7,570 nt of DNA from WJMT01 sp964445575 (GCA_964445575.1 CAYULB010000082.1:1-7570); one strand, 5' to 3'. Shown: positions 1 to 7,058, numbered from the stretch's first letter. Numbers and translations are program-made. Notes: a model not told the origin generated them from the letters alone.

Positions 1-143
1 AACCAGGTGTCATGGTGTCTCTATTTTACGATTTTTGTCATTCAATGTTAAGCCTAAAAACCCGGTGATACAAATAAACGATAAACCCAATTCTTCAAAA
101 GGAAGCTCTTCCTACCAAAAATATATTATGCTACACTATTTGT
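1..143. other. Leader region of uncertain content
   Basis: No gene can be assigned with confidence here. All three plus frames are open at the left edge. One closes with TAA at 49-51 and one with TGA at 66-68, so either could be the tail of an upstream gene, but the peptides are too short to judge. On the minus strand an ATG at 13-11 opens a frame that runs off the edge after four codons. A purine-rich GGAAG lies at 101-105, too far (38 bases) from the ATG at 144 to be its ribosome binding site. I see no convincing sigma-70 promoter. Confidence 0.3.
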
Positions 144-581
144 ATGAGCCAGTTGGTGATCACAATCACAACCATTTTCACTCTTCTCATTTCTCCCCAG
201 ACTCCAGTATCCAAAAAGATCGAAAGAGCGTTCCTCCAAAACGATCCATCAATTCTTTACTCGCTTTTTCCTACCAGTTATCATATTTATCTATCATTCC
301 CAGAGCCGATTTCTTTTTCAGATCAACTCACAGACCAACAGGCTTATTTTTTTTTCCAGAAGATTTTTTCAGACTATTTGACTTTTGAATTTTACACTCT
401 GACAGAAACAGAGCCACCTCAGGAAAACAATCAAATTTTTAAAACCCGGTGGTCTTTCAAAGATAAAAGAAACAACAACCAATTTGTGTTTCATGTGTTT
501 TTTCTTGTTAGAGAATCTGAAAAATCCGCCAACAATCCTGAACAATGGAAAATCATAGAAATCAAAGCAGAAAGAATTTGA
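144..581 (+). CDS. Small DUF4783/NTF2-like protein, probably exported
   Basis: This 145-residue protein has a hydrophobic N-terminus (about residues 4-17) followed by a compact alpha+beta domain. Its pattern is an early helix with K-I-E-R-A-F and N-D near residues 25-34, a short strand with L-S-x-P-E-P at 50-55, an F-rich helix near 65-80, then strands ending in W135-K-I-I-E-I. That arrangement resembles the DUF4783/NTF2-like cone fold, which lacks an assigned reaction, so I infer a binding role rather than catalysis. The hydrophobic stretch could be a signal peptide, but it has no basic residues before it and no lipobox Cys, so export is uncertain. ATG 144 is the only ATG/GTG/TTG between the preceding in-frame stop (75-77) and the domain, yet no Shine-Dalgarno lies at normal distance. 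The gene overlaps the following kinase gene, which suggests coupled translation and a shared function. Confidence 0.72.
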   Translation: MSQLVITITTIFTLLISPQTPVSKKIERAFLQNDPSILYSLFPTSYHIYLSFPEPISFSDQLTDQQAYFFFQKIFSDYLTFEFYTLTETEPPQENNQIFKTRWSFKDKRNNNQFVFHVFFLVRESEKSANNPEQWKIIEIKAERI

Positions 582-3500
582 AGCAAAGCAAATTCAAACA
601 GAAAAATAAATTTCTTCTGTTCAGTTTTCTAATAAGCACAAGTCTCTCCGTTATCATTCTTGTCACCTGGCTAATATATCCCCTGTTTATATCTTCAAAC
701 TACTATCAAAACAGTCTTAACAAATTGAGAAACAAGTCCCAGGCCATCCAAAATGAATTTTCTTCGGTGGTCGAAAAAATTCTAAACAAGCACAAGGTAT
801 TAAACCAGGAATCTACTCCAGAACAAGAGCAAATATTTTCTTTTTTCGAAAAATTTCAAATAAATAAAGAGCAGGAAGGGATAGCTTATTATGATGAAAC
901 CAAAAAGCTCATGCTGTGGACAGGAAGAGTGATAGACATCCAGGAAATTTTGCTCTCCCCAAAAAAGGAAGAAATAAAAAACCAACAAACATTTTTAATA
1001 AAAAACAAAGCATCCGTATATTTGGTCTCTATCAACCAAAACAGCGATGGGTCTTATTTTGTTTTTTATTATCGACTTGCTTTTTTGCCTCAATTCAGAG
1101 CCCAGTATCTTCAGGAGCACCACTTTCTGAAAGACAAACTGATGTCTAACTGTAAAATTGACTACTGGGACTTTAGAGAAGACATATCCGGTTTTGAAAG
1201 AATATTCCATAAATACAATGATGAATACATAGGACAGCCACGGCTTCAAAACGAAATACAAACTATATTTTTTCCTTTAAGAAACAAGCAGAGCCGTATC
1301 ATGGCCACTGTAACCTTGAGCTCTCCCCCACTGACTTCACTTATCTCAGCTCAAAAACAAAACCTGCTTCTGGGGTTTTATGTTTTCTTAGTGGTGTCAT
1401 TGATTCTGCTGCTTATTTATATAATCCGGTACTCCCAGCTTGACAAAAGACCTCATCTGCTTCAATTGATTTTTGTTGTTGTGACCTTAGTATCCATCCG
1501 TCTCATTTTTCTCCCTATCAGCCGTCTGGAAGCGGTCCAGTCTCTCCCAGTTTTCTCTCCAGCCACAGCAAGTTTCATCTCCATAGACAATCTCACTAAA
1601 TCACCCGCTGATATATTCCTGACCTCTCTGCTGTTGGCTTCCCTAACTGGATTTCTTGTTTCCCTCTTTAATAAATCCATAAAACCTCGGCCCCAAAAAT
1701 CATCTTTTCTCTTTAACATCCTTCTGGGTACTTTTTCTGCATTTATTTCAGTTTTTTTAATCCATATTTTATATAAACTGATTTACCTTCTTGTGTTCAA
1801 CTCTAAACAAAGCTTACTGAATCTCTCCTTAAAACCAAGCTTTTTCCTTCTGCATATCAGCGTCCTGTTATTTGTTTTTAGCTGCCTTGCTTTGGCTTAC
1901 ATCACTGCTAAAACAGCTCATGTTTTTTCCTCGGATAAGATTGTTCCTTTTACAGCACTTCTGGCTGCATTCTTTGTTTACATCATTATCTTTCAGGGAC
2001 AAATCCCAGTTCTGGTATTCGCTCTTCAAGCCGTGGTTCTTTTTATTCTTTTTGCCATGACCCATTTTCCAGGACTGAGAAACAGGAAAGAATGCCTCTT
2101 AAGTGCTTTTTTAGTTTCCGTCCTGTTCATCCATGCCTCAATCCATCTCATAACAGCGGATAAAAAGAGAGCCATTTTAGAGCATTCCTTAAAAAACATA
2201 GTCACCTCACAGGAAGACTGGGCTGTATTCCTCATTGAAGAGTCTATCCAGGAAATAAAAGGAAACCAGAATCAAGTCCTTTCTTTTTTTCGCCATCAAA
2301 GGCCTCCAGAAACAGCTTCTTCCCTTTGGAAAAGGACTCTTATTTCAAAATTCAATTGGTATTCAAGTTTAGAAATGCTTGATTCTGAAGGAAATATCAT
2401 ATCCAGATTCTCCTTAAATATTCCCAGTGTGCACTTCGGAACTGACCTCCCGTTTAGTGAAGACTGGACCATCATTAAACAAACCATCCCTTTTCTAGGA
2501 GAAGACAAGGACTTTCTCACTGGATATAAAGACTGGGTCGAAGAAAACGGTCATTATTTAGGAAGGACCCTTCTTTCTCTCTCAGTAGGGCATGAAATAC
2601 TCCCCTTTCTTTATTCTGCAAACCCTTACTTTGAACTCACCAGAGCCACCTCTATACCTTCCTTAAAAAACATTCATCTCGGATTTGCCCTGTTCAATTC
2701 CCAAGGAAAATTAATCTTCAACCCCAACAATTTATCTAAAGGGATACCCTCAGAATCTCTCCAGAAACTCCACTCTTCAAATCAACCTGTCTGGTCTGTT
2801 TTTTCTGATAAAGGGAAAAAATTCAGAAGCGTATACTTTGCCAAAGAAGACTCTATTTATTCTCTTTTTATTCCTAAAAAATCTTTCATGACCCATTCAG
2901 TAGAATTCTTGATTAATTTTTTCCTCTATCTCTTCCTTATCTTACTGGGGGCTTTTTTCTTTTTCGCTGCTTCTTCTCATCAAAAAATTAAAAATCCTTT
3001 CTGGTCCTTTTCCAATCGGGTCTACATTTCTTTCATTGCTGTCTCGCTCATCCCTCTCCTTTTATTTTCTATCCTGACCAGGAGTTTTTTTTCTCAAATT
3101 TTCACCCAAAAACTGACCGAAGAAGCAGAAGCCCAGGCTCAATTCGCCCACAGCATCATGGAAGATTTTACTTTTTTTCAGCAGGAGGAGCAGGTTTCAG
3201 TTACCATTCCGCCAGATGAAATGGTTATGTGGATCAGCTCTACCATATCAAATGATGTCAACCTTTATGTAGAGGGAAAGCTGGTCTCATCCAGCCACAG
3301 AGAATTTTTTGATTACGGTATTCTCCCTGAACTTATTGACGGCGGTATCTATTATAAAGCCCGTTTTGAGAACAATCCTTTTTACACTCAGACCCAAAAA
3401 ATAGGTGAATACTCTTTTCATACTCTGACCATTCCTTATGAACATCAGGATTCCTTCTTTCTGATTTCACTTCCCTTCCCTCTCGAGCAAGAAGAAATTT

Positions 3501-4435
3501 CAGCGTTTTCTTATGAATTGTTCGAATTCTTAGTGTTCATCTCGTTTTTCTTTATCACGGCTGTCCTGATTCTGGCAAGGGGAATAGGTGGGATGATATT
3601 AAATCCCATTCAGAGGCTTTTGTCCGGGACCAAAGAAGTCAGTTTAGGTAATCTTGAAGTCTCCATCGATTACAAAAAACAGGATGAGATGAAAACTTTG
3701 ATCGACGGCTTCAATACCATGGTCAAAAGCCTCAGAAAACACCAGCAAGAACTTGCCGACATCAGCAAAAAAATCGCGTGGGCAGAAATGGCAAGAAAAG
3801 TAGCTCATGAAATTAAAAATCCTCTCACTCCCATTCAGCTGTCTGCAGAACATCTTATGAGAGTTTATGAAGACAATCGAGAAGATTTTGAAAAAGTGCT
3901 TAAAGAGTCAACCTCTTATATAATCACAGAAGTGGACAATTTAAGAAAAATCGCTCAAGAGTTTTTAGAAACTTCCAAAAAAGCATCTTTGCAAAAAGAA
4001 ACACTGGACCTTAAACAAATCATGAAAGAAACCATAGAACCCTATAAAAGCATTTTGTCAGAAAGAATAAAGTTCATGGAAATGTATCAGGGTCAGGATA
4101 TGATTTTTAGGGGAGATAGAGCAAAAATAAAAACAGTTTTCAGAAATATCCTTACCAATGCCATAGAAGCAATCAAAGACCAGGGAACCATTGAAATAAA
4201 GGCCTCTTCCACCTCTGATGAAATACATCTCGAGATAAAAGACACAGGATCAGGACTGAAAAAGAAAATGCTGAATGAAATTTTCGAACCTTACTTTTCA
4301 ACAAAAAAAGAAGGAACCGGACTGGGGCTGCCCATAGCCAAAAAAATAATTGAAGACCATGGAGGGAGTATCAAAGCTTCTCTGAACCATCCTGCGGGAC
4401 TGAAGATATCCATTACTCTGAAAAAAGCAGAGTAA
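545..4435 (+). CDS. Giant NtrY-like membrane sensor histidine kinase
   Basis: This 1296-residue protein is a sensor kinase that should autophosphorylate on H1088 and pass phosphate to an unidentified response regulator. My hydropathy reading gives twelve helices: near 23-49, 274-295, 305-326, 358-375, 388-410, 432-455, 466-484, 488-506, 517-537, 786-809, 827-846 and 992-1014. With a cytoplasmic basic N-terminus, this puts 50-273, 538-785 and 847-991 outside. Each outer region has PAS/Cache-like strand-turn signatures, such as DSEGNII near 613 and NSQGKLIF near 718. A HAMP linker (about 1015-1068) leads directly into the HisKA box A-H-E-I-K-N-P-L-T-P (1087-1096), typical of NtrY. The ATPase core is complete: N-box N1201/N1205, G1 DTGSG 1233-1237, F-box FEPYF 1247-1251 and G2 GTGLGL 1257-1262. 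There is no cytoplasmic PAS or receiver domain. Start choice: ATG 545 overlaps the upstream gene by 37 bases. TTG 578 in the same frame would give a four-base TTGA overlap and a 1285-residue protein. Neither has a strong Shine-Dalgarno. The ligand is unknown. Confidence 0.93.
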   Translation: MENHRNQSRKNLKQSKFKQKNKFLLFSFLISTSLSVIILVTWLIYPLFISSNYYQNSLNKLRNKSQAIQNEFSSVVEKILNKHKVLNQESTPEQEQIFSFFEKFQINKEQEGIAYYDETKKLMLWTGRVIDIQEILLSPKKEEIKNQQTFLIKNKASVYLVSINQNSDGSYFVFYYRLAFLPQFRAQYLQEHHFLKDKLMSNCKIDYWDFREDISGFERIFHKYNDEYIGQPRLQNEIQTIFFPLRNKQSRIMATVTLSSPPLTSLISAQKQNLLLGFYVFLVVSLILLLIYIIRYSQLDKRPHLLQLIFVVVTLVSIRLIFLPISRLEAVQSLPVFSPATASFISIDNLTKSPADIFLTSLLLASLTGFLVSLFNKSIKPRPQKSSFLFNILLGTFSAFISVFLIHILYKLIYLLVFNSKQSLLNLSLKPSFFLLHISVLLFVFSCLALAYITAKTAHVFSSDKIVPFTALLAAFFVYIIIFQGQIPVLVFALQAVVLFILFAMTHFPGLRNRKECLLSAFLVSVLFIHASIHLITADKKRAILEHSLKNIVTSQEDWAVFLIEESIQEIKGNQNQVLSFFRHQRPPETASSLWKRTLISKFNWYSSLEMLDSEGNIISRFSLNIPSVHFGTDLPFSEDWTIIKQTIPFLGEDKDFLTGYKDWVEENGHYLGRTLLSLSVGHEILPFLYSANPYFELTRATSIPSLKNIHLGFALFNSQGKLIFNPNNLSKGIPSESLQKLHSSNQPVWSVFSDKGKKFRSVYFAKEDSIYSLFIPKKSFMTHSVEFLINFFLYLFLILLGAFFFFAASSHQKIKNPFWSFSNRVYISFIAVSLIPLLLFSILTRSFFSQIFTQKLTEEAEAQAQFAHSIMEDFTFFQQEEQVSVTIPPDEMVMWISSTISNDVNLYVEGKLVSSSHREFFDYGILPELIDGGIYYKARFENNPFYTQTQKIGEYSFHTLTIPYEHQDSFFLISLPFPLEQEEISAFSYELFEFLVFISFFFITAVLILARGIGGMILNPIQRLLSGTKEVSLGNLEVSIDYKKQDEMKTLIDGFNTMVKSLRKHQQELADISKKIAWAEMARKVAHEIKNPLTPIQLSAEHLMRVYEDNREDFEKVLKESTSYIITEVDNLRKIAQEFLETSKKASLQKETLDLKQIMKETIEPYKSILSERIKFMEMYQGQDMIFRGDRAKIKTVFRNILTNAIEAIKDQGTIEIKASSTSDEIHLEIKDTGSGLKKKMLNEIFEPYFSTKKEGTGLGLPIAKKIIEDHGGSIKASLNHPAGLKISITLKKAE

Positions 4436-4451
4436 CAGCCTTTTATCTTAT
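4413..4451 (+). terminator. Candidate intrinsic terminator overlapping the kinase stop
   Basis: A perfect 8-base inverted repeat, TTACTCTG (4413-4420) and CAGAGTAA (4428-4435), has a 7-base A-rich loop. The right arm ends in the TAA stop codon of the kinase gene. A T-rich run (TTTTATCTTAT) follows from 4441 after a five-base gap. The stem is only modestly GC-rich and the T-run is interrupted, so termination may be weak. On the minus strand no T-run follows the stem, so it would not terminate the convergent epimerase transcript in the same way. Confidence 0.45.
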
Positions 4452-4464
4452 CAAAAGAAAATTT

Positions 4465-4872
4465 TTATTTTTTTTCTTCTTTCAATTCAATAAGCACGCC
4501 ATTCAGATTATCGGGATGCATAAAAATAATGCGGCTTCCTTTAGCTCCTGAAACCGGCTTTTTTTGTACAAACCGGATTCCCTTCCTCTTAAGCTCTTTG
4601 ACTTTTTTCTCTAAATCCTCTGTCTGAAAACAAAGGTGATGAATCCCTTCTCCTTTTTTATCGATAAATTTCTTTATGGGTGAATCATCTCCAACCGCTT
4701 CCAAAAGCTCTATGACAGGGGGTTTGTCTAACTCTAAGACTGCCACTCTCACTCCTCTTTCCTCTATCTCCTCAATGTCTTTTTTGGAAAAAGAAAAATA
4801 CTTTTCCCATTTTTTCATGCTTTTTTTTAGGTCTTTAACAGCAATGCCAATATGATGTATTTTTTCTGTCAT
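4465..4872 (-). CDS. mce: Methylmalonyl-CoA epimerase
   Basis: This 135-residue VOC-superfamily metalloenzyme should interconvert (S)- and (R)-methylmalonyl-CoA, linking propionyl-CoA carboxylation to the B12-dependent mutase. It has the usual family length and the two paired beta-alpha-beta-beta-beta modules. The first module opens with H-H-I-G-I-A (6-11) and includes the acidic E-E-R-G-V-R loop (37-42) and V-I-E-L-L (53-57). The second has G-E-G-I-H-H-L (74-80), G-A-K-G-S (109-113), M-H-P (118-120) and V-L-I-E-L (126-130). By family comparison the metal ligands are likely H7, E55, H79 and E129. E55 sits where some homologues have Gln. The ATG follows the meaB stop codon without a spacer, and AAGGA inside the end of meaB is its ribosome binding site. 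The gene is therefore the last of a translationally coupled pair and ends 29 bases from the convergent kinase gene. Confidence 0.93.
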   Translation of the reverse strand: MTEKIHHIGIAVKDLKKSMKKWEKYFSFSKKDIEEIEERGVRVAVLELDKPPVIELLEAVGDDSPIKKFIDKKGEGIHHLCFQTEDLEKKVKELKRKGIRFVQKKPVSGAKGSRIIFMHPDNLNGVLIELKEEKK

Positions 4873-5814
4873 TTAAGAATCCTTAAATTTTTGCATAAAA
4901 TTTTCAGCTATGGTATAAGGATCGGTCTTTCTTTCATAGATTTGATCAACATAGGCGTGGAGCTCACTGTCCTTTACATTTTGATTGATCAGATGAAAGA
5001 TTTTTTCGCGGATAATATCTCTCAGCATCCACAAGATCAATCTTTTCTTTCTGGCAACCTTCAGCTTCTGTTTTTGGTTTGACGCAAAATTCTCTATCTG
5101 GTTGACAAGTAAATCCACATTTTTTCCGGTGGTGGCCACAGTTTTGACCACAGGAGGCACCACCTCTTTGTCCAATCCCAAATCCAGCATTGCTTTTAAA
5201 TGACGTTCTGCTTTTTCTGTATCCGGAGAGTCTGCTTTATTGAGAACAAAAATATCTGCAATTTCCATGATACCTGCTTTAAAAGCCTGAATATCATCTC
5301 CAGTTCCTGGAGTTAAAATAACCAGAATCAGGTCAGCAAGTTTTACTATCTCTACTTCGTCCTGTCCCACTCCCACTGTTTCCACCAGAACGACATCCTT
5401 CCCCCCTGCCTCAAGGACGGCAATCGCTTCACTGGATGCTTTAGAAAGCCCCCCTAAATGTCCTCTGGTAGCCATACTTCTGATAAATACATCTTCATCT
5501 ATACTGTGGCGCATCATACGAATCCTGTCGCCAAGTATGGCACCACCGCTGAAAGGACTGGTAGGGTCAACCGCAATGATGCCGATCTTCTTTTGTTTTT
5601 GTTTAAAAAGTCCTACCATCTGGTCTACCAAAGTGCTTTTTCCTGAACCAGAGGCTCCGGTTATTCCAATGATTATTGACCTGCCAGAATAAGGAAAAAT
5701 TTTCTTCAAAACCTCCTGAGCCTGATCATCCCGGTCTTCAATCATAGAAATAGCCCTAGCCATGGCCTGGGGACTGCCCTTTAATATCTCTTTAACAATG
5801 TCCATCTGTCTCAC
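4873..5814 (-). CDS. meaB: Methylmalonyl-CoA mutase-associated GTPase MeaB
   Basis: This 313-residue P-loop GTPase is of the G3E/SIMIBI type (MeaB/ArgK/MMAA family). MeaB binds B12-dependent acyl-CoA mutases, gates adenosylcobalamin loading and protects the enzyme from inactivation. The motifs are in order: Walker A G-A-S-G-S-G-K-S-T (53-61), the Mg/switch loop V-D-P-T-S-P-F-S-G-G (82-91) followed by G-D-R-I-R-M (95-100), switch E-T-V-G-V-G-Q (145-151), and base-recognition N-K-A-D (192-195). A helical N-terminal arm and a C-terminal dimerisation arm (about 255-313) flank the G domain, and the length is normal. The start is taken as GTG 5814 because AAGGAA lies eight bases upstream. An in-frame ATG at 5805 would remove three residues. 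The gene follows the acyl-CoA dehydrogenase by 87 bases and abuts mce. No mutase subunit gene is in the window. A partner other than methylmalonyl-CoA mutase is possible but less likely given mce next door. Confidence 0.95.
   Translation of the reverse strand: MRQMDIVKEILKGSPQAMARAISMIEDRDDQAQEVLKKIFPYSGRSIIIGITGASGSGKSTLVDQMVGLFKQKQKKIGIIAVDPTSPFSGGAILGDRIRMMRHSIDEDVFIRSMATRGHLGGLSKASSEAIAVLEAGGKDVVLVETVGVGQDEVEIVKLADLILVILTPGTGDDIQAFKAGIMEIADIFVLNKADSPDTEKAERHLKAMLDLGLDKEVVPPVVKTVATTGKNVDLLVNQIENFASNQKQKLKVARKKRLILWMLRDIIREKIFHLINQNVKDSELHAYVDQIYERKTDPYTIAENFMQKFKDS
4880..4884 (-). promoter_or_regulatory. Shine-Dalgarno of mce inside the end of meaB
   Basis: Read on the minus strand this is AAGGA, seven bases before the ATG at 4872. 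It lies within the last codons of meaB, so ribosomes finishing meaB are placed to start mce. It supports the assigned mce start. Confidence 0.75.
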
Positions 5815-5822
5815 AAATAATA

Positions 5823-5828
5823 TTCCTT
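5823..5828 (-). promoter_or_regulatory. Shine-Dalgarno deciding the meaB start
   Basis: On the minus strand this reads AAGGAA and stands eight bases before GTG 5814. The alternative ATG at 5805 would be 17 bases away, too far. The site therefore favours the GTG start. Confidence 0.65.
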
Positions 5829-5864
5829 ATTTATAATAAAACCACCAAACATTCAACCAAAAGG

Positions 5865-5875
5865 ATTGACTCAAT
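5865..5875. repeat. Short palindrome in the dehydrogenase-meaB spacer
   Basis: ATTGACTCAAT is a perfect 5+1+5 palindrome in the 87-base spacer between the dehydrogenase stop and the meaB start. It has the size of a half-operator or a small regulator site, but a single copy of this length in AT-rich DNA can arise by chance. The rest of the spacer holds a T-run on the minus strand just after the dehydrogenase stop and no good hairpin. Confidence 0.25.
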
Positions 5876-5901
5876 GATAAAAGAAAACAGAAAAAAACTC
5901 T

Positions 5902-7047
5902 TTAAAATCCTCTTAAAACCTGCTGGGCTATGATCCACCGCTGAACTTCTGATGTGCCCTCTCCAATGGTTGCCAATTTGGAGTCACGATAGAATTTCTC
6001 TACAGGATAATCTTTAGTGAATCCATAACCCCCGTGTATTTGAACGGCATTTGATGAGGCTCTCACAGCCAGCTCACTGGCATAGAGTTTTGCCATAGCC
6101 GACTCCTTGGGTATTCTCTTGCCCTCATCTTCAAGGAAAGCAGCTCTGTAGGTCAGAAGCCTTGCGGCATCCAGCTCAGTAAATCCATCTGCGAGCATCC
6201 ACTGTATGGCCTGAAAATCTGATATGGGATGATTAAATTGAACCCGTTCTTTGGAATATTTAAGGCTGGCTTCCAGGGCTCCTGCAGCAATTCCTAAAGA
6301 AAAAGCAGCAATACTGACCCGACCTCCGTCCAATATCCCCATAGCTTGACGGTATCCTTCTCCCTCTTCTCCTAATAAATTTTCTGCGGGAACCTCCAGA
6401 TCCTCAAATATAATTTCTGAAGTGTCTGCCGCCCTGATCCCCAGTTTATTTTCTTTTTTCCCTACTTTGAAACCTTTCATTCCTTTCTCAACAATGAAAG
6501 TTGAAATTCCTTTTCTTTTGTTTTCAGGATCCGTAACAGCCATTACCACTGATATTTCTGCAATCGAAGCATTGGTGATAAACAACTTGCTTCCGTTGAG
6601 AATCCATTTGTTTCCTTTTTTTTCTGCTCTTGTTTTTAAAGCGGCTGCATCAGATCCAGCTTCAGCTTCTGTCAAAGCCCAAGCCCCGAGAGTCTCTCCT
6701 GAAGCCAATCTGGTGAGATATTTTTTCTTTTGCTCTTCAGAGCCAAAAAGATTGATGTGATTGGAACAAAGGGAGTTGTGTGCGGCAACCACCAGACCTA
6801 CAGAGGGATCGACTTTTGACAGTTCTTCCAAAATAATGACATAGTCTAAATTTGAATATCCGGCTCCAGAATATTCAGCGGGAATAATGATCCCCAGTAA
6901 TCCCATTTCCGCCAGCTTTTGGGTAAACTTTTCCGGCCACTCCGCTTTCTCATCACTTTCTTCCACCAGCGGTTTGATTTCCTTTTCTGTAAAATGACTT
7001 ATAGACTCTTTTAACATCTTTTGTTCTTGAGTGAATAAAAAATCCAT
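5902..7047 (-). CDS. Acyl-CoA dehydrogenase (short/branched-chain type)
   Basis: This 381-residue FAD flavoprotein is a full-length acyl-CoA dehydrogenase that introduces the alpha,beta double bond into an acyl-CoA and passes electrons to electron-transfer flavoprotein. The N-terminal helical domain covers about 1-118. The middle beta domain begins with signature W-A-L-T-E-A-E-A-G-S-D (123-133), and the C-terminal helical domain spans about 235-381. In the last part, K-E-R-V-Q-F (266-271) and Q-I-H-G-G-Y-G-F (336-343) are FAD/tetramer contacts. E363 in G-E-G-T-S-E (362-367) aligns with the catalytic base of the short-chain enzymes. Gly precedes it where butyryl-CoA dehydrogenases often have Tyr. 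Butyryl-, isobutyryl- and 2-methylbutyryl-CoA are all possible substrates, and sequence alone does not decide. It is the first gene of the minus-strand cluster, and neighbouring meaB and mce suggest branched-chain amino acid or fatty acid breakdown toward propionyl-CoA. No ETF genes are in the window. Confidence 0.95.
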   Translation of the reverse strand: MDFLFTQEQKMLKESISHFTEKEIKPLVEESDEKAEWPEKFTQKLAEMGLLGIIIPAEYSGAGYSNLDYVIILEELSKVDPSVGLVVAAHNSLCSNHINLFGSEEQKKKYLTRLASGETLGAWALTEAEAGSDAAALKTRAEKKGNKWILNGSKLFITNASIAEISVVMAVTDPENKRKGISTFIVEKGMKGFKVGKKENKLGIRAADTSEIIFEDLEVPAENLLGEEGEGYRQAMGILDGGRVSIAAFSLGIAAGALEASLKYSKERVQFNHPISDFQAIQWMLADGFTELDAARLLTYRAAFLEDEGKRIPKESAMAKLYASELAVRASSNAVQIHGGYGFTKDYPVEKFYRDSKLATIGEGTSEVQRWIIAQQVLRGF

Positions 7048-7052
7048 ATCCG

Positions 7053-7058
7053 CTCCTT
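7053..7058 (-). promoter_or_regulatory. Shine-Dalgarno of the acyl-CoA dehydrogenase
   Basis: The minus strand reads AAGGAG five bases before ATG 7047. It is the strongest ribosome binding site in the window and fixes the dehydrogenase start. Confidence 0.8.

Noticed and set aside
35..388. Open plus-strand frame of 117 codons starting at TTG 35
   Set aside because: It overlaps the small DUF4783-like gene in another frame, starts with TTG without a ribosome binding site, and its translation is low-complexity with runs of His, Ser and Phe and no domain pattern.
800..2520. Several open frames of 60-90 codons on both strands inside the kinase gene
   Set aside because: All lie inside a continuous, well-supported 1296-codon gene and have biased, shadow-like compositions with no ribosome binding sites or motifs.
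4440..4457. Second hairpin CTTTT-N8-AAAAG followed by a T-rich run in the convergent junction
   Set aside because: The five-base stem is almost all A-T and would be unstable; the T-rich run is largely the Lys-rich end of mce read on the other strand.
4852..5082. Plus-strand open frame of 76 codons across the meaB-mce junction
   Set aside because: It is antisense to the conserved meaB C-terminus and the mce start, with no start signals.
5828..5857. Possible sigma-70 promoter just before meaB (TTGGTT with TATTAT at about 16 bases)
   Set aside because: The start of transcription would fall on or after the Shine-Dalgarno AAGGAA, leaving no usable leader, so it is more likely chance AT-richness.
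5850..5875. Bulged inverted repeat TCAATCC-TTTT-GGTTGA (minus strand) in the dehydrogenase-meaB spacer, resembling a bulged AATAATCC-A-GGTTATT at 7195-7210
   Set aside because: Both are short, imperfect, AT-rich and differ in arm and loop sequence, so I cannot support a shared regulatory element or an RNA structure.
6422..6760. Plus-strand open frame of 112 codons opposite the dehydrogenase
   Set aside because: It is antisense to the conserved middle domain of the dehydrogenase, and its hydrophobic Ala/Pro/Phe-rich translation is the expected reverse shadow.
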